DNA from: Phenylobacterium immobile (ATCC 35973)
Lineage (GTDB): Bacteria; Pseudomonadota; Alphaproteobacteria; Caulobacterales; Caulobacteraceae
Reading direction: 5' to 3'
NCBI RefSeq assembly: GCF_001375595.1
Contig: NZ_CVJQ01000001.1
Span: forward strand, 124,001-188,000
DNA: 64,000 bases
Below are positions 8,442-17,514 of the stretch, one piece after another (position 1 is the stretch's first letter; each line of letters starts with the position of its first letter). The notes beneath the pieces are model-generated. The model saw only the letters and a program-made list of their open reading frames with translations. It searched no databases and was not told the DNA's origin. A program made the translations under genes and the position numbers.

Positions 8442-9649
8442 CGCGCGTCGCGCGAGCGGCGCGCCCAGTGCTCCAACGGCGTCGTCGCATCCCGCGCCAG
8501 TTCCGGATGAGCGACCAGATAGGCCGCGCCCGCGAAACCCGGACGCGGCTCGGCGACGATCCAGGCGCCGCCCGTGAGATAGTCAGTAAGAGGGTCTGCC
8601 TCGGCGCTGAGCGCCTCGCCGCGCTGGCGAACGTACCACGCGCTGTCGAACCAGGGGCTGGGATCGCGACGCTCGCGGGCGCCATAGGTCAGGTAGTGCG
8701 TCAGCGGCTCCTCGCCGCCGGCCGCGACGTCGGCGTTTTCCGCCAGATACCAGGGCGCGTCGAACAGGGGATGCGGACTAACCCCGCGCCGCCAACCTTC
8801 AGTCAGATAGTAGACCAGCGGTGGCTGGCCGTAGGTCTCTCGCGGCGCCTGGGCGACGACAAAGGCCGGGTCGAAGAGGGGGTGCGGCGTGAGCCCGTCG
8901 CGCCAGCCCCGCCGCAGATAGTGGGCCAGCGGATCCTCATCGGCCGCCAGGCTTGGGCCCTGCGCCAGATAGTGGGCGGGATCGAAGAGCGGATGCGGGC
9001 TGAGCCCCCCCTGCCGGCCCACCGCGGCGTAGTGCTGCAAGGGCGTCAGACCCGTCCGGGCGAGCGCCTCGGCATTCGCTCGCGCATAGAAGGCGTGATG
9101 CAGCAGCGGATGCGGCGAACGTCCTTCGGCGGCGCCGGCCGTCAGGTAATGGCTCAGACCTGGCCCGCGCAGGTTCGCCAGGTCGGCGTTCTGCGTCCGG
9201 TACCAGGCCTCGTCGAACAGCAAGCCTTTCGGCGGCGCCTGAGGTCGGCCGCGGGCGTAGGCCAAGAGGCCCGGCGCGGACTTCGGCCACAGGCCCGATT
9301 GTGCAATCAGCGCCGCCCGGCCTGGCCACTTCAATCGCGCGAGCAGGCGCTCAACCCGCCGCACGATACGTCCGCGACGACGGACAGCGCCGCCCGCGGT
9401 CCGAGCCTGATAGGCGGCGAGGCTGACCGTCCGCAGGCGCGCGCGACTTTCCGCCAGGGCCTGCAGCGCCGCGTTCAGCGCCAGGCCGGCGTCGGTGCGG
9501 GTAAGGGCCTCGCGCATCTCCGCGGCGCGCACCTTGTCCGCCGCCGCGGCGGCGAGCGCATGGAGCGCCGCCGCGCGCTCAGCGACCTGGGCGGCCTTCG
9601 CCTCGATGTCGCGCGCGTCGATCGTCACCGCGGCTGTTCCGCCAGCCAT
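8438..9649 (-). CDS. Tandem ~38-residue repeat protein of the glycan locus
   Basis: Protein of about 403 residues with no recognised enzyme domain. The first ~140 residues are alanine/arginine-rich, probably helical or coiled coil. The rest (about 145-403) is seven tandem repeats of 37-39 residues with the pattern FDxxWYLxxNxDVAxxxxxPLxHYLxxGxxxGRxPHPL. The same unit occurs at the N termini of the two upstream glycosyltransferases. Two starts are possible: ATG at 9649, or GTG at 9628, which would overlap the previous stop as GTGA. It is last in a four-gene run whose members overlap or nearly overlap. Function unknown; a scaffold or glycan-binding role is a guess. Confidence 0.7.
   Translation of the reverse strand: MAGGTAAVTIDARDIEAKAAQVAERAAALHALAAAAADKVRAAEMREALTRTDAGLALNAALQALAESRARLRTVSLAAYQARTAGGAVRRRGRIVRRVERLLARLKWPGRAALIAQSGLWPKSAPGLLAYARGRPQAPPKGLLFDEAWYRTQNADLANLRGPGLSHYLTAGAAEGRSPHPLLHHAFYARANAEALARTGLTPLQHYAAVGRQGGLSPHPLFDPAHYLAQGPSLAADEDPLAHYLRRGWRDGLTPHPLFDPAFVVAQAPRETYGQPPLVYYLTEGWRRGVSPHPLFDAPWYLAENADVAAGGEEPLTHYLTYGARERRDPSPWFDSAWYVRQRGEALSAEADPLTDYLTGGAWIVAEPRPGFAGAAYLVAHPELARDATTPLEHWARRSRDAR
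8441..9217 (-). repeat. Seven tandem ~38-codon protein repeats
   Basis: Coding repeats of 37-39 codons inside the gene above. They are conserved at the protein level (aromatic pair, PL-HY, GR-PHPL) but clearly diverged in DNA sequence. This argues for old duplication under selection rather than a recent slippage array. The unit boundary can be placed at the FD preceding the WY/HY aromatic pair. The last unit is degenerate and lacks the PHPL tail. Confidence 0.75.
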
Positions 9650-10653
9650 TGCTGATAGGTCCCCAGACCGGACTGGAAGGGATCGGGGAATGCCGTCTGC
9701 AAGTCGGCGCGCTCGCGGTAGAGGACGCGGTCTGCCTTGGCGATCGCCGCGCCGTCGGCGTAGACGCCATAGGCCCACCAGCGGGCCGGAATCGCCGGGT
9801 CGGTCGTCTCGTCGATCTGGCGCTTGTACCAGTTCCAGATCTCATAGACCTCGAAGTTGCCGCCGGCGTAGCGCCGGGTCATGGCGTCGCCGGTCGGGCC
9901 CAGCTTGGTGAAGTGCCAGAACCGCAAGGGCCGGCCATTGACCGTGATCGCTCCGTCCTTGCCGATGGCCACGGTGCGGGTCGACAGGTTCCAGCTGGCG
10001 ACATTGTAGCCGGGATCGCGGATCACCTTCAGCCTGTCGAACAGCGCCGGCGCGTGGTCGCACCAGCGCTGGTCGACGAAGAGGCCGTTGGGAATGTCGT
10101 CATAGCAGAAGTTCAAAAGCCGCTCGGCCCACCAATCGGCGAACCGTGCGCCCTCACCCGTGGTGCGCACAGCGCAGAAGCCGAGGTTGAAGATGCCGGT
10201 CTTCGAGGCCGATAGATCGTTGTCGAGGATCGCCGAGCGCTCGTGATTGGGCTCGATCAGGTGCGGCGTCAGCAAAATGTCGTAGTCTTCCAGCCACGCA
10301 ACGAGGGGCGACAGATCAGCCAGCAACGCGGTGTCCGGATCGAGATATATCACCGCATCATGGGCGCCCGCGGCGCAGGCCTGACGCATGAAAGGGCCTT
10401 TGACGGCCGTCGAAATCTCGATGACGTCGTGCTTGAACAGCCAGCTGCGCAGGTTCGGGATCTCAAGATCGCCCGGCCAGACCACGCGGTCGAACGGCTC
10501 CATCGCCGGGTAGAAGTCGAAGCCCGGGGGCGGCTCATCGACCATCAGGGCGACCAACTCCCAGTCCGGATGGAAGCGCCGCACCGTCTGGAACAGCACG
10601 CGCGCGCGGTTCAGATAGGAGAAGGTGAAGCTGGAATAGCAGAGCACCTTCAC
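9625..10653 (-). CDS. Glycosyltransferase (GT8-like, DxD motif)
   Basis: 342-residue single-domain nucleotide-sugar glycosyltransferase. It begins with a beta strand (MKVLCYSSFTFSYLNRA) and has a metal-binding DxD in VIYLDPDTALL (D105, D107) following a HDAVIYLD context. RFWHFTKLGP near residue 240 is a histidine-containing segment common in this fold for the second metal/phosphate contact. The GTG start overlaps the stop of the upstream glycosyltransferase (GTGA at 10650-10653). No signal peptide or membrane helix, so it should act in the cytoplasm. Donor and acceptor are unknown. Confidence 0.75.
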   Translation of the reverse strand: MKVLCYSSFTFSYLNRARVLFQTVRRFHPDWELVALMVDEPPPGFDFYPAMEPFDRVVWPGDLEIPNLRSWLFKHDVIEISTAVKGPFMRQACAAGAHDAVIYLDPDTALLADLSPLVAWLEDYDILLTPHLIEPNHERSAILDNDLSASKTGIFNLGFCAVRTTGEGARFADWWAERLLNFCYDDIPNGLFVDQRWCDHAPALFDRLKVIRDPGYNVASWNLSTRTVAIGKDGAITVNGRPLRFWHFTKLGPTGDAMTRRYAGGNFEVYEIWNWYKRQIDETTDPAIPARWWAYGVYADGAAIAKADRVLYRERADLQTAFPDPFQSGLGTYQQWLAEQPR

Positions 10654-12254
10654 GGGCGCAGGTCCTTAGTCATCAGGTCGAAAGTCAGCGCGCCCATCGC
10701 AAGGTTAAACAGCGGCCGCGGACGGGCGCGCCGCGACAGGGCCAGGATGTCGCCCGTTTCAAAGGCGCTCACCAGGGCGGCGTCGTCCTCAAGCACCTGG
10801 CCTAGACCCGTCTGGGCGACGAACGCGGCGACATTGCCGCTGTCGGGGTTGGTGACGACCGCGGCGCCGGCCGCGGTGGCCTCATAGGCGGTGAACGAGA
10901 AGGTCTCCTGGCAGAGCGGCCAGATCAGGGCGACGTCCGGCGCCAGCTCGCTCAGCGCCTGGGCCATGGCGTCCGGCCGCCCTGGACTCACCCGGACCGC
11001 ACGGAATTCCACTGGCGTCGCACCCTCAGCGGCGACTCCGAGGTGATGGAAGCTGTAGCGTGGATCGTCCTCAAAGCGGAGCGCCAGGTCGCAGAAGACA
11101 CCCCAGCCCTTATGGGCGGCGGGCGCGCCGAGGAAGGCCACCCGTAGCGCACCATCGTGGGCCGACGCCGTCTCGCCCGCCGGCTCCAGTCGTGCGTGCG
11201 GATGGACGACTTCGCCAGCGGCGGCGTGTGGCCAGCCGGCGCGCCAAGTGGCCAGGGCGGCCTCCGACGGACTCGCCACCGTCAACGACAGGGCAGAGAA
11301 CAGTGCTTCGTGGGCGGCGATGTGGTCCATGCGCCGCGGACGATAGAGGCACACTCCGCAGGCGGCGCTGCCGGGCGCCGGCGCGCCGCAGTCGGCGACG
11401 TCATTGCGCAAGAGGTGAACACCGGCGCACAGGCTCGCGAAGTCATGCAGCCAGAACCATCCCGCCGTGAGCCCGCAGGCCCGGACGATGGCGATGGTCT
11501 CAGCCGCCGTCTGGCCGAGAAGGCTGTGGATGGCGAAGCTGCGTTGCGAAGAAGCGCCCGACAGCGTCCCCGAGAGCACCCGGGCTATGTCCTTTCCCTC
11601 GAAAACACCGAGCCGGACGCCGTTCAGAATGACGCCCAGGCGGCTCGGCTCGCTGTCAGGCCGCACGATCGGCCAAGGATCGGCGGGGAAGATATGGAGG
11701 TGCGCGCCGCCGCGCGCGGCTTGGGCGGCCGCCTCCCGCTGCACGCACAGCTGCAGGCCGCCGACATTGGCGAAAACGTCGTCGTGGCTGAAGGTCAGGT
11801 GCAGGCGGACGAAGTCAGCGGCGGCGAGCGCGCGCTCCAGCGCCGCGATCGGCGAAAGCATCGCGCGGACCTTCAACCGCTCGGCGAGCCGCTGATCGAG
11901 CGGCTTCAACCGGGCGACAATGTCGTAGCGCAGGCCGAGGTCGAGCCGCGCCGTACGGCCCTCGGCGCGACCGGTCCCGACGAAATGGACGAAGGGGTTC
12001 ACCCCGGCCTCGGCGACATCCGGATAGGCGTCCATGTAGTCCTTCAGGGAGAAGCGCCGGGTCGGATCGCGCCCTTCACGCCAGCCGTGGACCAGGAAGT
12101 GGTCGAGGGGGTCCGTCCCGGCGCGGGCGACATCCGGATTGGCGGCGAGGTAGAAGGCGGCATCGAACTCGGCCGCGACGACCTGCCGGTCAGGATGGAC
12201 GACCGGCGCAACGGGCGCGAGCCGGCGGCGGATGGCGTTCAGCACCCGGCTCAT
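10650..12254 (-). CDS. GT4-type glycosyltransferase with two N-terminal 38-residue repeats
   Basis: 534-residue protein. Two repeat units (about residues 30-67 and 68-103) precede a GT-B glycosyltransferase. Early hallmarks are LTFSHDDVF and GGLQLCV (about 153-170). A cysteine cluster follows: C276 in HDFASLC, then C289, C299 and C302 in DCG...ACGVC. The C-terminal nucleotide-sugar site is PLCQETFSFTAYEA, with the E-x7-E spacing of GT4. It is a paralogue of the upstream gene in the same order of motifs, so the pair arose by tandem duplication. The ATG overlaps the upstream stop (ATGA at 12251-12254). Confidence 0.8.
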   Translation of the reverse strand: MSRVLNAIRRRLAPVAPVVHPDRQVVAAEFDAAFYLAANPDVARAGTDPLDHFLVHGWREGRDPTRRFSLKDYMDAYPDVAEAGVNPFVHFVGTGRAEGRTARLDLGLRYDIVARLKPLDQRLAERLKVRAMLSPIAALERALAAADFVRLHLTFSHDDVFANVGGLQLCVQREAAAQAARGGAHLHIFPADPWPIVRPDSEPSRLGVILNGVRLGVFEGKDIARVLSGTLSGASSQRSFAIHSLLGQTAAETIAIVRACGLTAGWFWLHDFASLCAGVHLLRNDVADCGAPAPGSAACGVCLYRPRRMDHIAAHEALFSALSLTVASPSEAALATWRAGWPHAAAGEVVHPHARLEPAGETASAHDGALRVAFLGAPAAHKGWGVFCDLALRFEDDPRYSFHHLGVAAEGATPVEFRAVRVSPGRPDAMAQALSELAPDVALIWPLCQETFSFTAYEATAAGAAVVTNPDSGNVAAFVAQTGLGQVLEDDAALVSAFETGDILALSRRARPRPLFNLAMGALTFDLMTKDLRP

Positions 12255-14218
12255 TGGGCCAGACTCCGTCGGGCGGCCAGGTCCGCGGTCAGCGCGCCGA
12301 AGGCGAGGTCATAGGCCGCAGGCTGGCGGGCGCGGCGGGCCAGGGCGAGGATTTCGCCGCTCTCGAAGGCGGCGATCAGGGCTGACTCATCGGCCAGGAC
12401 GACCCCGTGTTCGCCCTCAGCGGTGAAGGCCGCAACATTGCCGCTGTCGATGTTGGTGATCACCGCAGCACCCGCCGCCACCGCCTCATAGGCTGTGAAG
12501 GAGAAGGTTTCGCGGCAGAGCGGCCAGATCAGCACCGCGTCGGCCAGGCTCTCCGCCAGGCCCGCCTGCATGGCGTTGGTCCCGACCGCGGTGGGGTCTT
12601 CGGCGACCATGACGGACGCGAAGTCGACCGGCAGGCCGCCCTCGGTGCGGGCGCCCAGGTGGGTGAAGGCGTAGCGCTGGTCATCCTCGAATCGCAGGGC
12701 GAGCGCCCGGAACACCGGCCATCCCTTGTGCGCCTGCGGGAGGCCAGCGAAGGCCAGGCGGAAGGGCGCGTCCGGCGCAGGCAGCGGCGCGGGACCGTTC
12801 TGGTTGAGGGTCGCATGAGGCTCCACGACGACACCGGCGGCCGGCAGGTCGCCCGCGCGGCGCCAGAGCGCCAGGGTCGCTTCGGACGGGCTGGCGACGG
12901 TCAGAGACAGGCCCTCGAAGAGCACCCTGTGGCCCTCCACATGACGGGCGCGATGCGGGCCGTAGGCGCAGACGCCGCAAGCCGCACTGCCGGCCGGCGG
13001 GGCGCCGCAGTCGGCGACATCGTCGCGCATGAGGTGGTAGCCGGCGCAAAGGCTGGCGAAGTCGTGCAGCCAGAACCAGCCTTCTGTCACCCCCAAAGCG
13101 CGGGCCAGGTTCACGACTTCCCCCGGGGCATGGCCCAGGAGGCTATGAATCGCCAAGGTCCTCCGGCCGGTTTCGGGCGCCGCCGCGGTGAGCGCAGCCA
13201 GGATCGTGTCCGCGGAAAAGACGCCGACCGGCAGGCCGTTCAGCACCACGCCCATCGGCGCAGTCTCACCCGCCTCGCGCATCACCGGCCACGGCGTCGC
13301 CGGATGGATGTGAAGATGATCGAAGCCCAGGCGGGCGAACCCCAGGCCTTCGCGTCGCAGGCACAGCTGGACGCCGCCGATATGAGCGGTGTGGTCATCA
13401 TGGCTGAACGTGAGGTGCAGGTCCCGCAGGCCGAACCGGGCGGATGCGAAGGCCGCGTCCAGCCGAGCCTGGTCCGCCACGGGCGTGGCCGCAGCACGGG
13501 CCTTGGCCGCGGCGATGCGCCGATCCACCGGAACCAGGCTGGCGAGGATATCATGGCGAAAGCCCAGATCGCTCAGCGGTCGGCGACCTTCGGCCTGGCC
13601 CGTGCGGATGTAGTGAACGAAGGGGTTCATGCCGGCCGCGGCGACGTCCGGATACATCGTCAGATAGTCGCCGACCGAGAACCGGGCGGTCGGATTGCGG
13701 CCCTCAATCCAGCCTGAGCGCAGGAAATGATCCAGCGCATCGGCCCCGGCCGCGGCGATGTCCGGGTTGGCGGCGAGGTAGAAGAGGGCGTCGAAGGCGT
13801 CGGCGATGCTCGCCCGTTCGTCGGCGAGATCCTGCGGCGTGCGCCGCCGCGCGCGGCGCTCGGCCGGCGTCAGGAGACGAGACGGCGCGAAGTCCCAGCC
13901 TGCCGCCACGGGCCCCAACTGGTGGCGAAGTCCGGTCGCGGACGCGGGCGCCTCGCGACCCTCGTGGCGACCCTGGGTGAGGTAATGGTGGAAGGGCTCG
14001 ACGCCTGCGGCGCGAACATCCGGATTGGCCTCGAGGTAGCCCTCGACCGAGAACCAAGGCGCCGGGTCGCAGCCTTGCCGCCAGCCCTCGACGAGATAGT
14101 CAGCGACGAGGCCGTCGGCGGCTTCCGCGCCAGGCCGCGCCGCGCGATAAAAGCCCGCGTCCATCGCCAGCGACACGATCCGCTGCATCTCTTGCGAAGG
14201 GGGGGCGTTCGAAGCCAT
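12251..14218 (-). CDS. GT4-type glycosyltransferase with four N-terminal 38-residue repeats
   Basis: 655-residue paralogue of the next gene. Repeat units are at about 18-55, 56-90, 142-179 and 180-214, split into two pairs by a ~50-residue arginine-rich linker. Then comes the same GT-B domain: LTFSHDDHT, GGVQLCLRRE, HDFASLCAGYH, DCG...ACGVC, and PLCRETFSFTAYEA in the C-terminal lobe. I chose the ATG at 14218 because AGGG lies five bases upstream; a TTG at 14233 is also in frame. It is first in the four-gene run and divergent from a sulfotransferase 81 bases away. Likely cytoplasmic; donor sugar unknown. Confidence 0.8.
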   Translation of the reverse strand: MASNAPPSQEMQRIVSLAMDAGFYRAARPGAEAADGLVADYLVEGWRQGCDPAPWFSVEGYLEANPDVRAAGVEPFHHYLTQGRHEGREAPASATGLRHQLGPVAAGWDFAPSRLLTPAERRARRRTPQDLADERASIADAFDALFYLAANPDIAAAGADALDHFLRSGWIEGRNPTARFSVGDYLTMYPDVAAAGMNPFVHYIRTGQAEGRRPLSDLGFRHDILASLVPVDRRIAAAKARAAATPVADQARLDAAFASARFGLRDLHLTFSHDDHTAHIGGVQLCLRREGLGFARLGFDHLHIHPATPWPVMREAGETAPMGVVLNGLPVGVFSADTILAALTAAAPETGRRTLAIHSLLGHAPGEVVNLARALGVTEGWFWLHDFASLCAGYHLMRDDVADCGAPPAGSAACGVCAYGPHRARHVEGHRVLFEGLSLTVASPSEATLALWRRAGDLPAAGVVVEPHATLNQNGPAPLPAPDAPFRLAFAGLPQAHKGWPVFRALALRFEDDQRYAFTHLGARTEGGLPVDFASVMVAEDPTAVGTNAMQAGLAESLADAVLIWPLCRETFSFTAYEAVAAGAAVITNIDSGNVAAFTAEGEHGVVLADESALIAAFESGEILALARRARQPAAYDLAFGALTADLAARRSLAQ

Positions 14219-14299
14219 CGAAGCCCTGTGCAACAGTTGGCCTCAGCGATCAACCGGACTTGCCCTCACCGGATGGCCTGCCTACAGCCTTGAAGCGCG

Positions 14300-15328
14300 A
14301 TGACCGCCGCGCCCGACACTCCGGATCGAACCGCCTACCTCGTGCTGGGCATGCACCGCTCGGGCACCTCGGCGGTGACCCAGTTGCTGGCGCTGGCCGG
14401 CGCGGACCTGCCCACCGATGTGATCGCCGGCGACGAGAATAACGCCCGCGGCTATTTCGAACCCTGGCGGATCGCCGTCTTCAACGATGCGCGTCTGCGC
14501 GCGGCGGGCTCGGCCTGGGACGACGTCTTTTGCCACCCCTATCGCGCCGTCGCCGACGCGAGCGCCGATCGCACCTGGGCCAACCGCGCCAAGGCGCTGT
14601 TCGCGGCGGAGTATGGGACGCTGGCGCGCCCGCTGCTGAAGGACCCGCGCGTGACCGTCCTGATGCCCATGTGGCGCCAGGCCCTAGACGAGCTAGGCTT
14701 GCCGATCCGCTGCGTCGTCCCGGTGCGCCATCCCCTGGCGGTCGCGGGCTCGCTGGCGCGCCGCAACGGCTTTCCGGTGGAGAAGTCCGTTCTGCTGTGG
14801 GCCGCCTACATGCTCGCGGCGGAAGCCCATAGCCGCGGCCTGCCGCGCGCCTTCCTCGGCTACGACGCCCTGCTGGCGGACTGGCGCAGCGAAGTCGCCA
14901 AGGTCGAGATCGCGATCGGCGCGCCGCTGCCCGCGCTGACGGACACAGCCGCGCGCGAGATCGACGCCTTTCTCACGCCCGAACTTCGACACAACGTCGG
15001 CGACGGCGACTTGGCGACCCTGGGCTGGGCCGGCGCCCTGGCTGACCAGGTGTTCCAGGCCTTGTCCCGGACCGAGGTCGACCAAGCCGCGCTGGACGCG
15101 GCGGCGGCGGAACTTGAGCGGCGACGCGTCGAGTTCGGCTTCCTGGTGTCGCCCGCGGCACGTGACCTAGACCAAGCCCGCGCCGATCTCGCCGATGCGC
15201 GGGCCGCTGCGGACCAGGGCCGCCACGACGCCGTCGACCTGGCCGCATTGGAACGCGCCCACATGGCCGTCGACGCGCAACTCGACCAGATTCTCCGCGA
15301 CACCGAGGCTTGGCTAAAGCCGGCCTGA
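14300..15328 (+). CDS. Sulfotransferase-family protein
   Basis: 342-residue P-loop protein with the PAPS-binding pattern YLVLGMHRSGTSAVTQLL near the start (about residues 14-31). The 3'-phosphate contact region is VVPVRHPLAVAGSLARR. These are the two signatures of carbohydrate sulfotransferases, although in glycan clusters such proteins sometimes lack proven activity. The last ~70 residues are alanine/arginine-rich and probably coiled coil, suggesting oligomerisation. The 3' end overlaps the convergent membrane-protein gene by 15 bases. It sits between repeat-bearing glycosyltransferases and the GtrABC-like set, so its acceptor is probably the glycan of this locus (inference). Confidence 0.78.
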   Translation: MTAAPDTPDRTAYLVLGMHRSGTSAVTQLLALAGADLPTDVIAGDENNARGYFEPWRIAVFNDARLRAAGSAWDDVFCHPYRAVADASADRTWANRAKALFAAEYGTLARPLLKDPRVTVLMPMWRQALDELGLPIRCVVPVRHPLAVAGSLARRNGFPVEKSVLLWAAYMLAAEAHSRGLPRAFLGYDALLADWRSEVAKVEIAIGAPLPALTDTAAREIDAFLTPELRHNVGDGDLATLGWAGALADQVFQALSRTEVDQAALDAAAAELERRRVEFGFLVSPAARDLDQARADLADARAAADQGRHDAVDLAALERAHMAVDAQLDQILRDTEAWLKPA

Positions 15329-16714
15329 ACGCTGCAGGGACGGGTCGATCGCCACGTAAAGCAGGGCCGTGATCACAGCGAGATCCAGCGGGTATAGATA
15401 GCGGTAGTCGCAGGCGACTGAGATCAGGAAGAAGCTGGCCGCAAAGGCCGCCGCCCCCAGCACCAGGGCGGCGATCACATAGTCCGCAGGATCGCGCCGC
15501 AGCATGAGGAAACCGACGATGACGCTCCCCAGGCCGAGCCAGAACAGGTGGGCGTAGACGGGCGTCTTCATCGCCAGGCCGAAGTAGCGATGCAGGTTGA
15601 GGTCGCGAGCGTCAGTGCGCGGCCCCAGGCCCAGAGTCTTTAGCATCTCCGGTGGCCCGACGACGCCTACCGCGAACGGCAGGCACTGCTTCAGGTCCGG
15701 CGGCGCGATCAGCCATCGGAACACATCGAAGCGGTGGGCCAGATAGGCGCCCGGATGATCGGTGACGACATCCAGCCACTGGCCGTGCATAGCCGCATCA
15801 GGCACCCGCCAGAGCGCCTTCCTAAGCTCGACGTCTGCGTCGAGGCCGTCGATCCGCGATGCGGAATAGTGGGTGCGCGCGCCCCGCTCGATTGTTCGCG
15901 CCGCTGGCGCGTCATCCTGGGCGAGGCGGTCGAGCTTAAGCCCGGGCGCGTGGGCGACCGCACCCACCACGTCGTAGTGCTGCAGGATCAGGATTTCGGC
16001 GTGGGGTCGCACCTGCCGATCCGTCCGCGGCGGCTCGGCGATCTCGACGACCGCCAAGGTCACCAGAGCCACGGCGGCCAACCCGGCCACGCCCCAGACG
16101 AGGGTGCGCCCGCCAAAGCCCCGAGCCGTCCAAGCAAGGGCGGCGATGCCGGCTAGGGCCAGCACGACGCCGTTCTGTCGAACCGCCGCAGCGAAGCCCA
16201 GGCAGAGGGCCGCGCCGATGAGGGAGGCCCAGGGCGCGCCTATCGACCAACGCCGGGCGGCCCGCGCCAGCAGGACGAAGGCTGCGACCGTCAGGTTGGC
16301 GAACAGGACATCGCGCCAGACGACCCCTTGGTAGACCAGGATCTGCGGCGTCAGCAGGACCGCGGCGGCGGCGATCGGCGCGGTCCACGCGGTGCGTGGG
16401 CGAAGTCGCGGCAAGGCCGCCAGGCTCGCGAAGAGGATGGCGCTGGAGATGATCACATAGACCGACGCGCCCGGCCGGATGCGGTCGGCGAGGCCGAGAG
16501 CCCAGGCGAAGGCCGCCGGCGCCCAGGTCTCGCGCACATGGCTGCGCCCCTGGGCCAGGGCGATGACGGAGTCGTAGGTCAGGTGGCCAGGTAGGTTGAC
16601 CCACAGCACGGCCGCAAAGCCGATCAGCAAGACCAAGATATAAGCCACAGCCGCAGCGGAGCGGCCCTGCCGCCGACGATCAATCAAGGCTGGCCCCCCA
16701 GACGCCCGGTGCAT
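15314..16714 (-). CDS. Polytopic membrane protein, probable GT-C-like glycosyltransferase
   Basis: 466 residues with about ten hydrophobic segments (for example YILVLLIGFAAVLWVNLPG near the N terminus). A short first periplasmic loop carries HLTYDS, and a loop in the middle has VWRDVLFAN. A soluble insert of ~120 residues (about 230-345) holds several histidines and aspartates. The acidic residue after the first helix and this insert suggest a GT-C enzyme using a lipid-linked sugar at the periplasmic face, but no family signature is decisive. The polyprenyl-phosphate glycosyltransferase and SMR protein needed to feed such an enzyme are encoded just beyond a methyltransferase gene. Confidence 0.6.
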   Translation of the reverse strand: MHRASGGPALIDRRRQGRSAAAVAYILVLLIGFAAVLWVNLPGHLTYDSVIALAQGRSHVRETWAPAAFAWALGLADRIRPGASVYVIISSAILFASLAALPRLRPRTAWTAPIAAAAVLLTPQILVYQGVVWRDVLFANLTVAAFVLLARAARRWSIGAPWASLIGAALCLGFAAAVRQNGVVLALAGIAALAWTARGFGGRTLVWGVAGLAAVALVTLAVVEIAEPPRTDRQVRPHAEILILQHYDVVGAVAHAPGLKLDRLAQDDAPAARTIERGARTHYSASRIDGLDADVELRKALWRVPDAAMHGQWLDVVTDHPGAYLAHRFDVFRWLIAPPDLKQCLPFAVGVVGPPEMLKTLGLGPRTDARDLNLHRYFGLAMKTPVYAHLFWLGLGSVIVGFLMLRRDPADYVIAALVLGAAAFAASFFLISVACDYRYLYPLDLAVITALLYVAIDPSLQRSGRL

Positions 16715-16767
16715 TAGGTAGACGCCAAGGCCGATTGAGAAGTCGTAAAGCGGGAGTATGGGTGAAG

Positions 16768-17514
16768 ATGACGGCGGCGGAAAACCTGCTCGCGGCCTAT
16801 CCCAAGACGCGCCCGCCCCTGCCGGACGCGATCCGGGAGATTTACGACCGGCAGTTCCTGGAGAACCGCTCGGGCGCGACCCAGGCGAGCTCGCTAGCGC
16901 AACGGCTGGAGGGCTGGATGCATCGCCAGGTCGCCGCTGACGTGCGCGAAGGCGTTCGGGGCGCGACCCTGGAGTTGGGCGCAGGCACGCTGAACCAGCT
17001 AGGCCACGAGCCCATGGTCGGCGAATACGACATCGTCGAGCCCTTCGAGACGGCCTACTTGGGCCAGCCGGGGCTGGCGCGCATCCGCACCGCCTATCCC
17101 GATATCGCGGCGGTCCCGGCAGAGCGTCGCTATCGCCGCATCACCACCATCGCCGCTCTGGAGCACGTCTGCGACCTGCCCGTCGTGCTGGCGCGCGCGG
17201 CTCTGTTGCTCGAGCCCGACGGCGAATTGCGCGCGGCGATCCCGGCCGAGGGTGGATTTCTCTGGACGCTCGGCTGGTCGCTGACCACCGGGCTGGAATT
17301 CCGGCTGCGACATGGCCTGAATTACGGCGACCTGATGCGCCACGAACACGTCAACCAGGCGCGTGAGATCGAGGCCCTGGCCAAGGCGCTGTTTGAGGAC
17401 GTGTCGGTGAAGAGCTTCGGCCTTGGCCGGCAGTTGTCGCTCTACAGGTTCTTCACAGCTTCAAAGCCACGCCTGGGTGTGGCCCGCGCCTGGCTCGCCC
17501 GATACGCGGCTTAG
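16768..17514 (+). CDS. SAM-dependent methyltransferase, class I-like
   Basis: About 248 residues. The glycine-rich SAM loop is reduced to TLELGAGTLNQLG (about residues 60-72). It is followed by YDIVEPFE at the expected acidic position and TTIAALEHVCDLP, the usual post-motif II block, with LLEPDGELRAAIP as motif III. The late insertion GLEFRLRHGLNYGDLMRHEHVN is typical of methyltransferases in glycan clusters. Starts are ambiguous: ATG at 16768, or GTG at 16762, which has GGGAG five bases upstream. Its stop shares the bases TTAG (17511-17514) with the stop of the convergent SMR gene. The substrate is unknown, perhaps the glycan. Confidence 0.72.
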   Translation: MTAAENLLAAYPKTRPPLPDAIREIYDRQFLENRSGATQASSLAQRLEGWMHRQVAADVREGVRGATLELGAGTLNQLGHEPMVGEYDIVEPFETAYLGQPGLARIRTAYPDIAAVPAERRYRRITTIAALEHVCDLPVVLARAALLLEPDGELRAAIPAEGGFLWTLGWSLTTGLEFRLRHGLNYGDLMRHEHVNQAREIEALAKALFEDVSVKSFGLGRQLSLYRFFTASKPRLGVARAWLARYAA

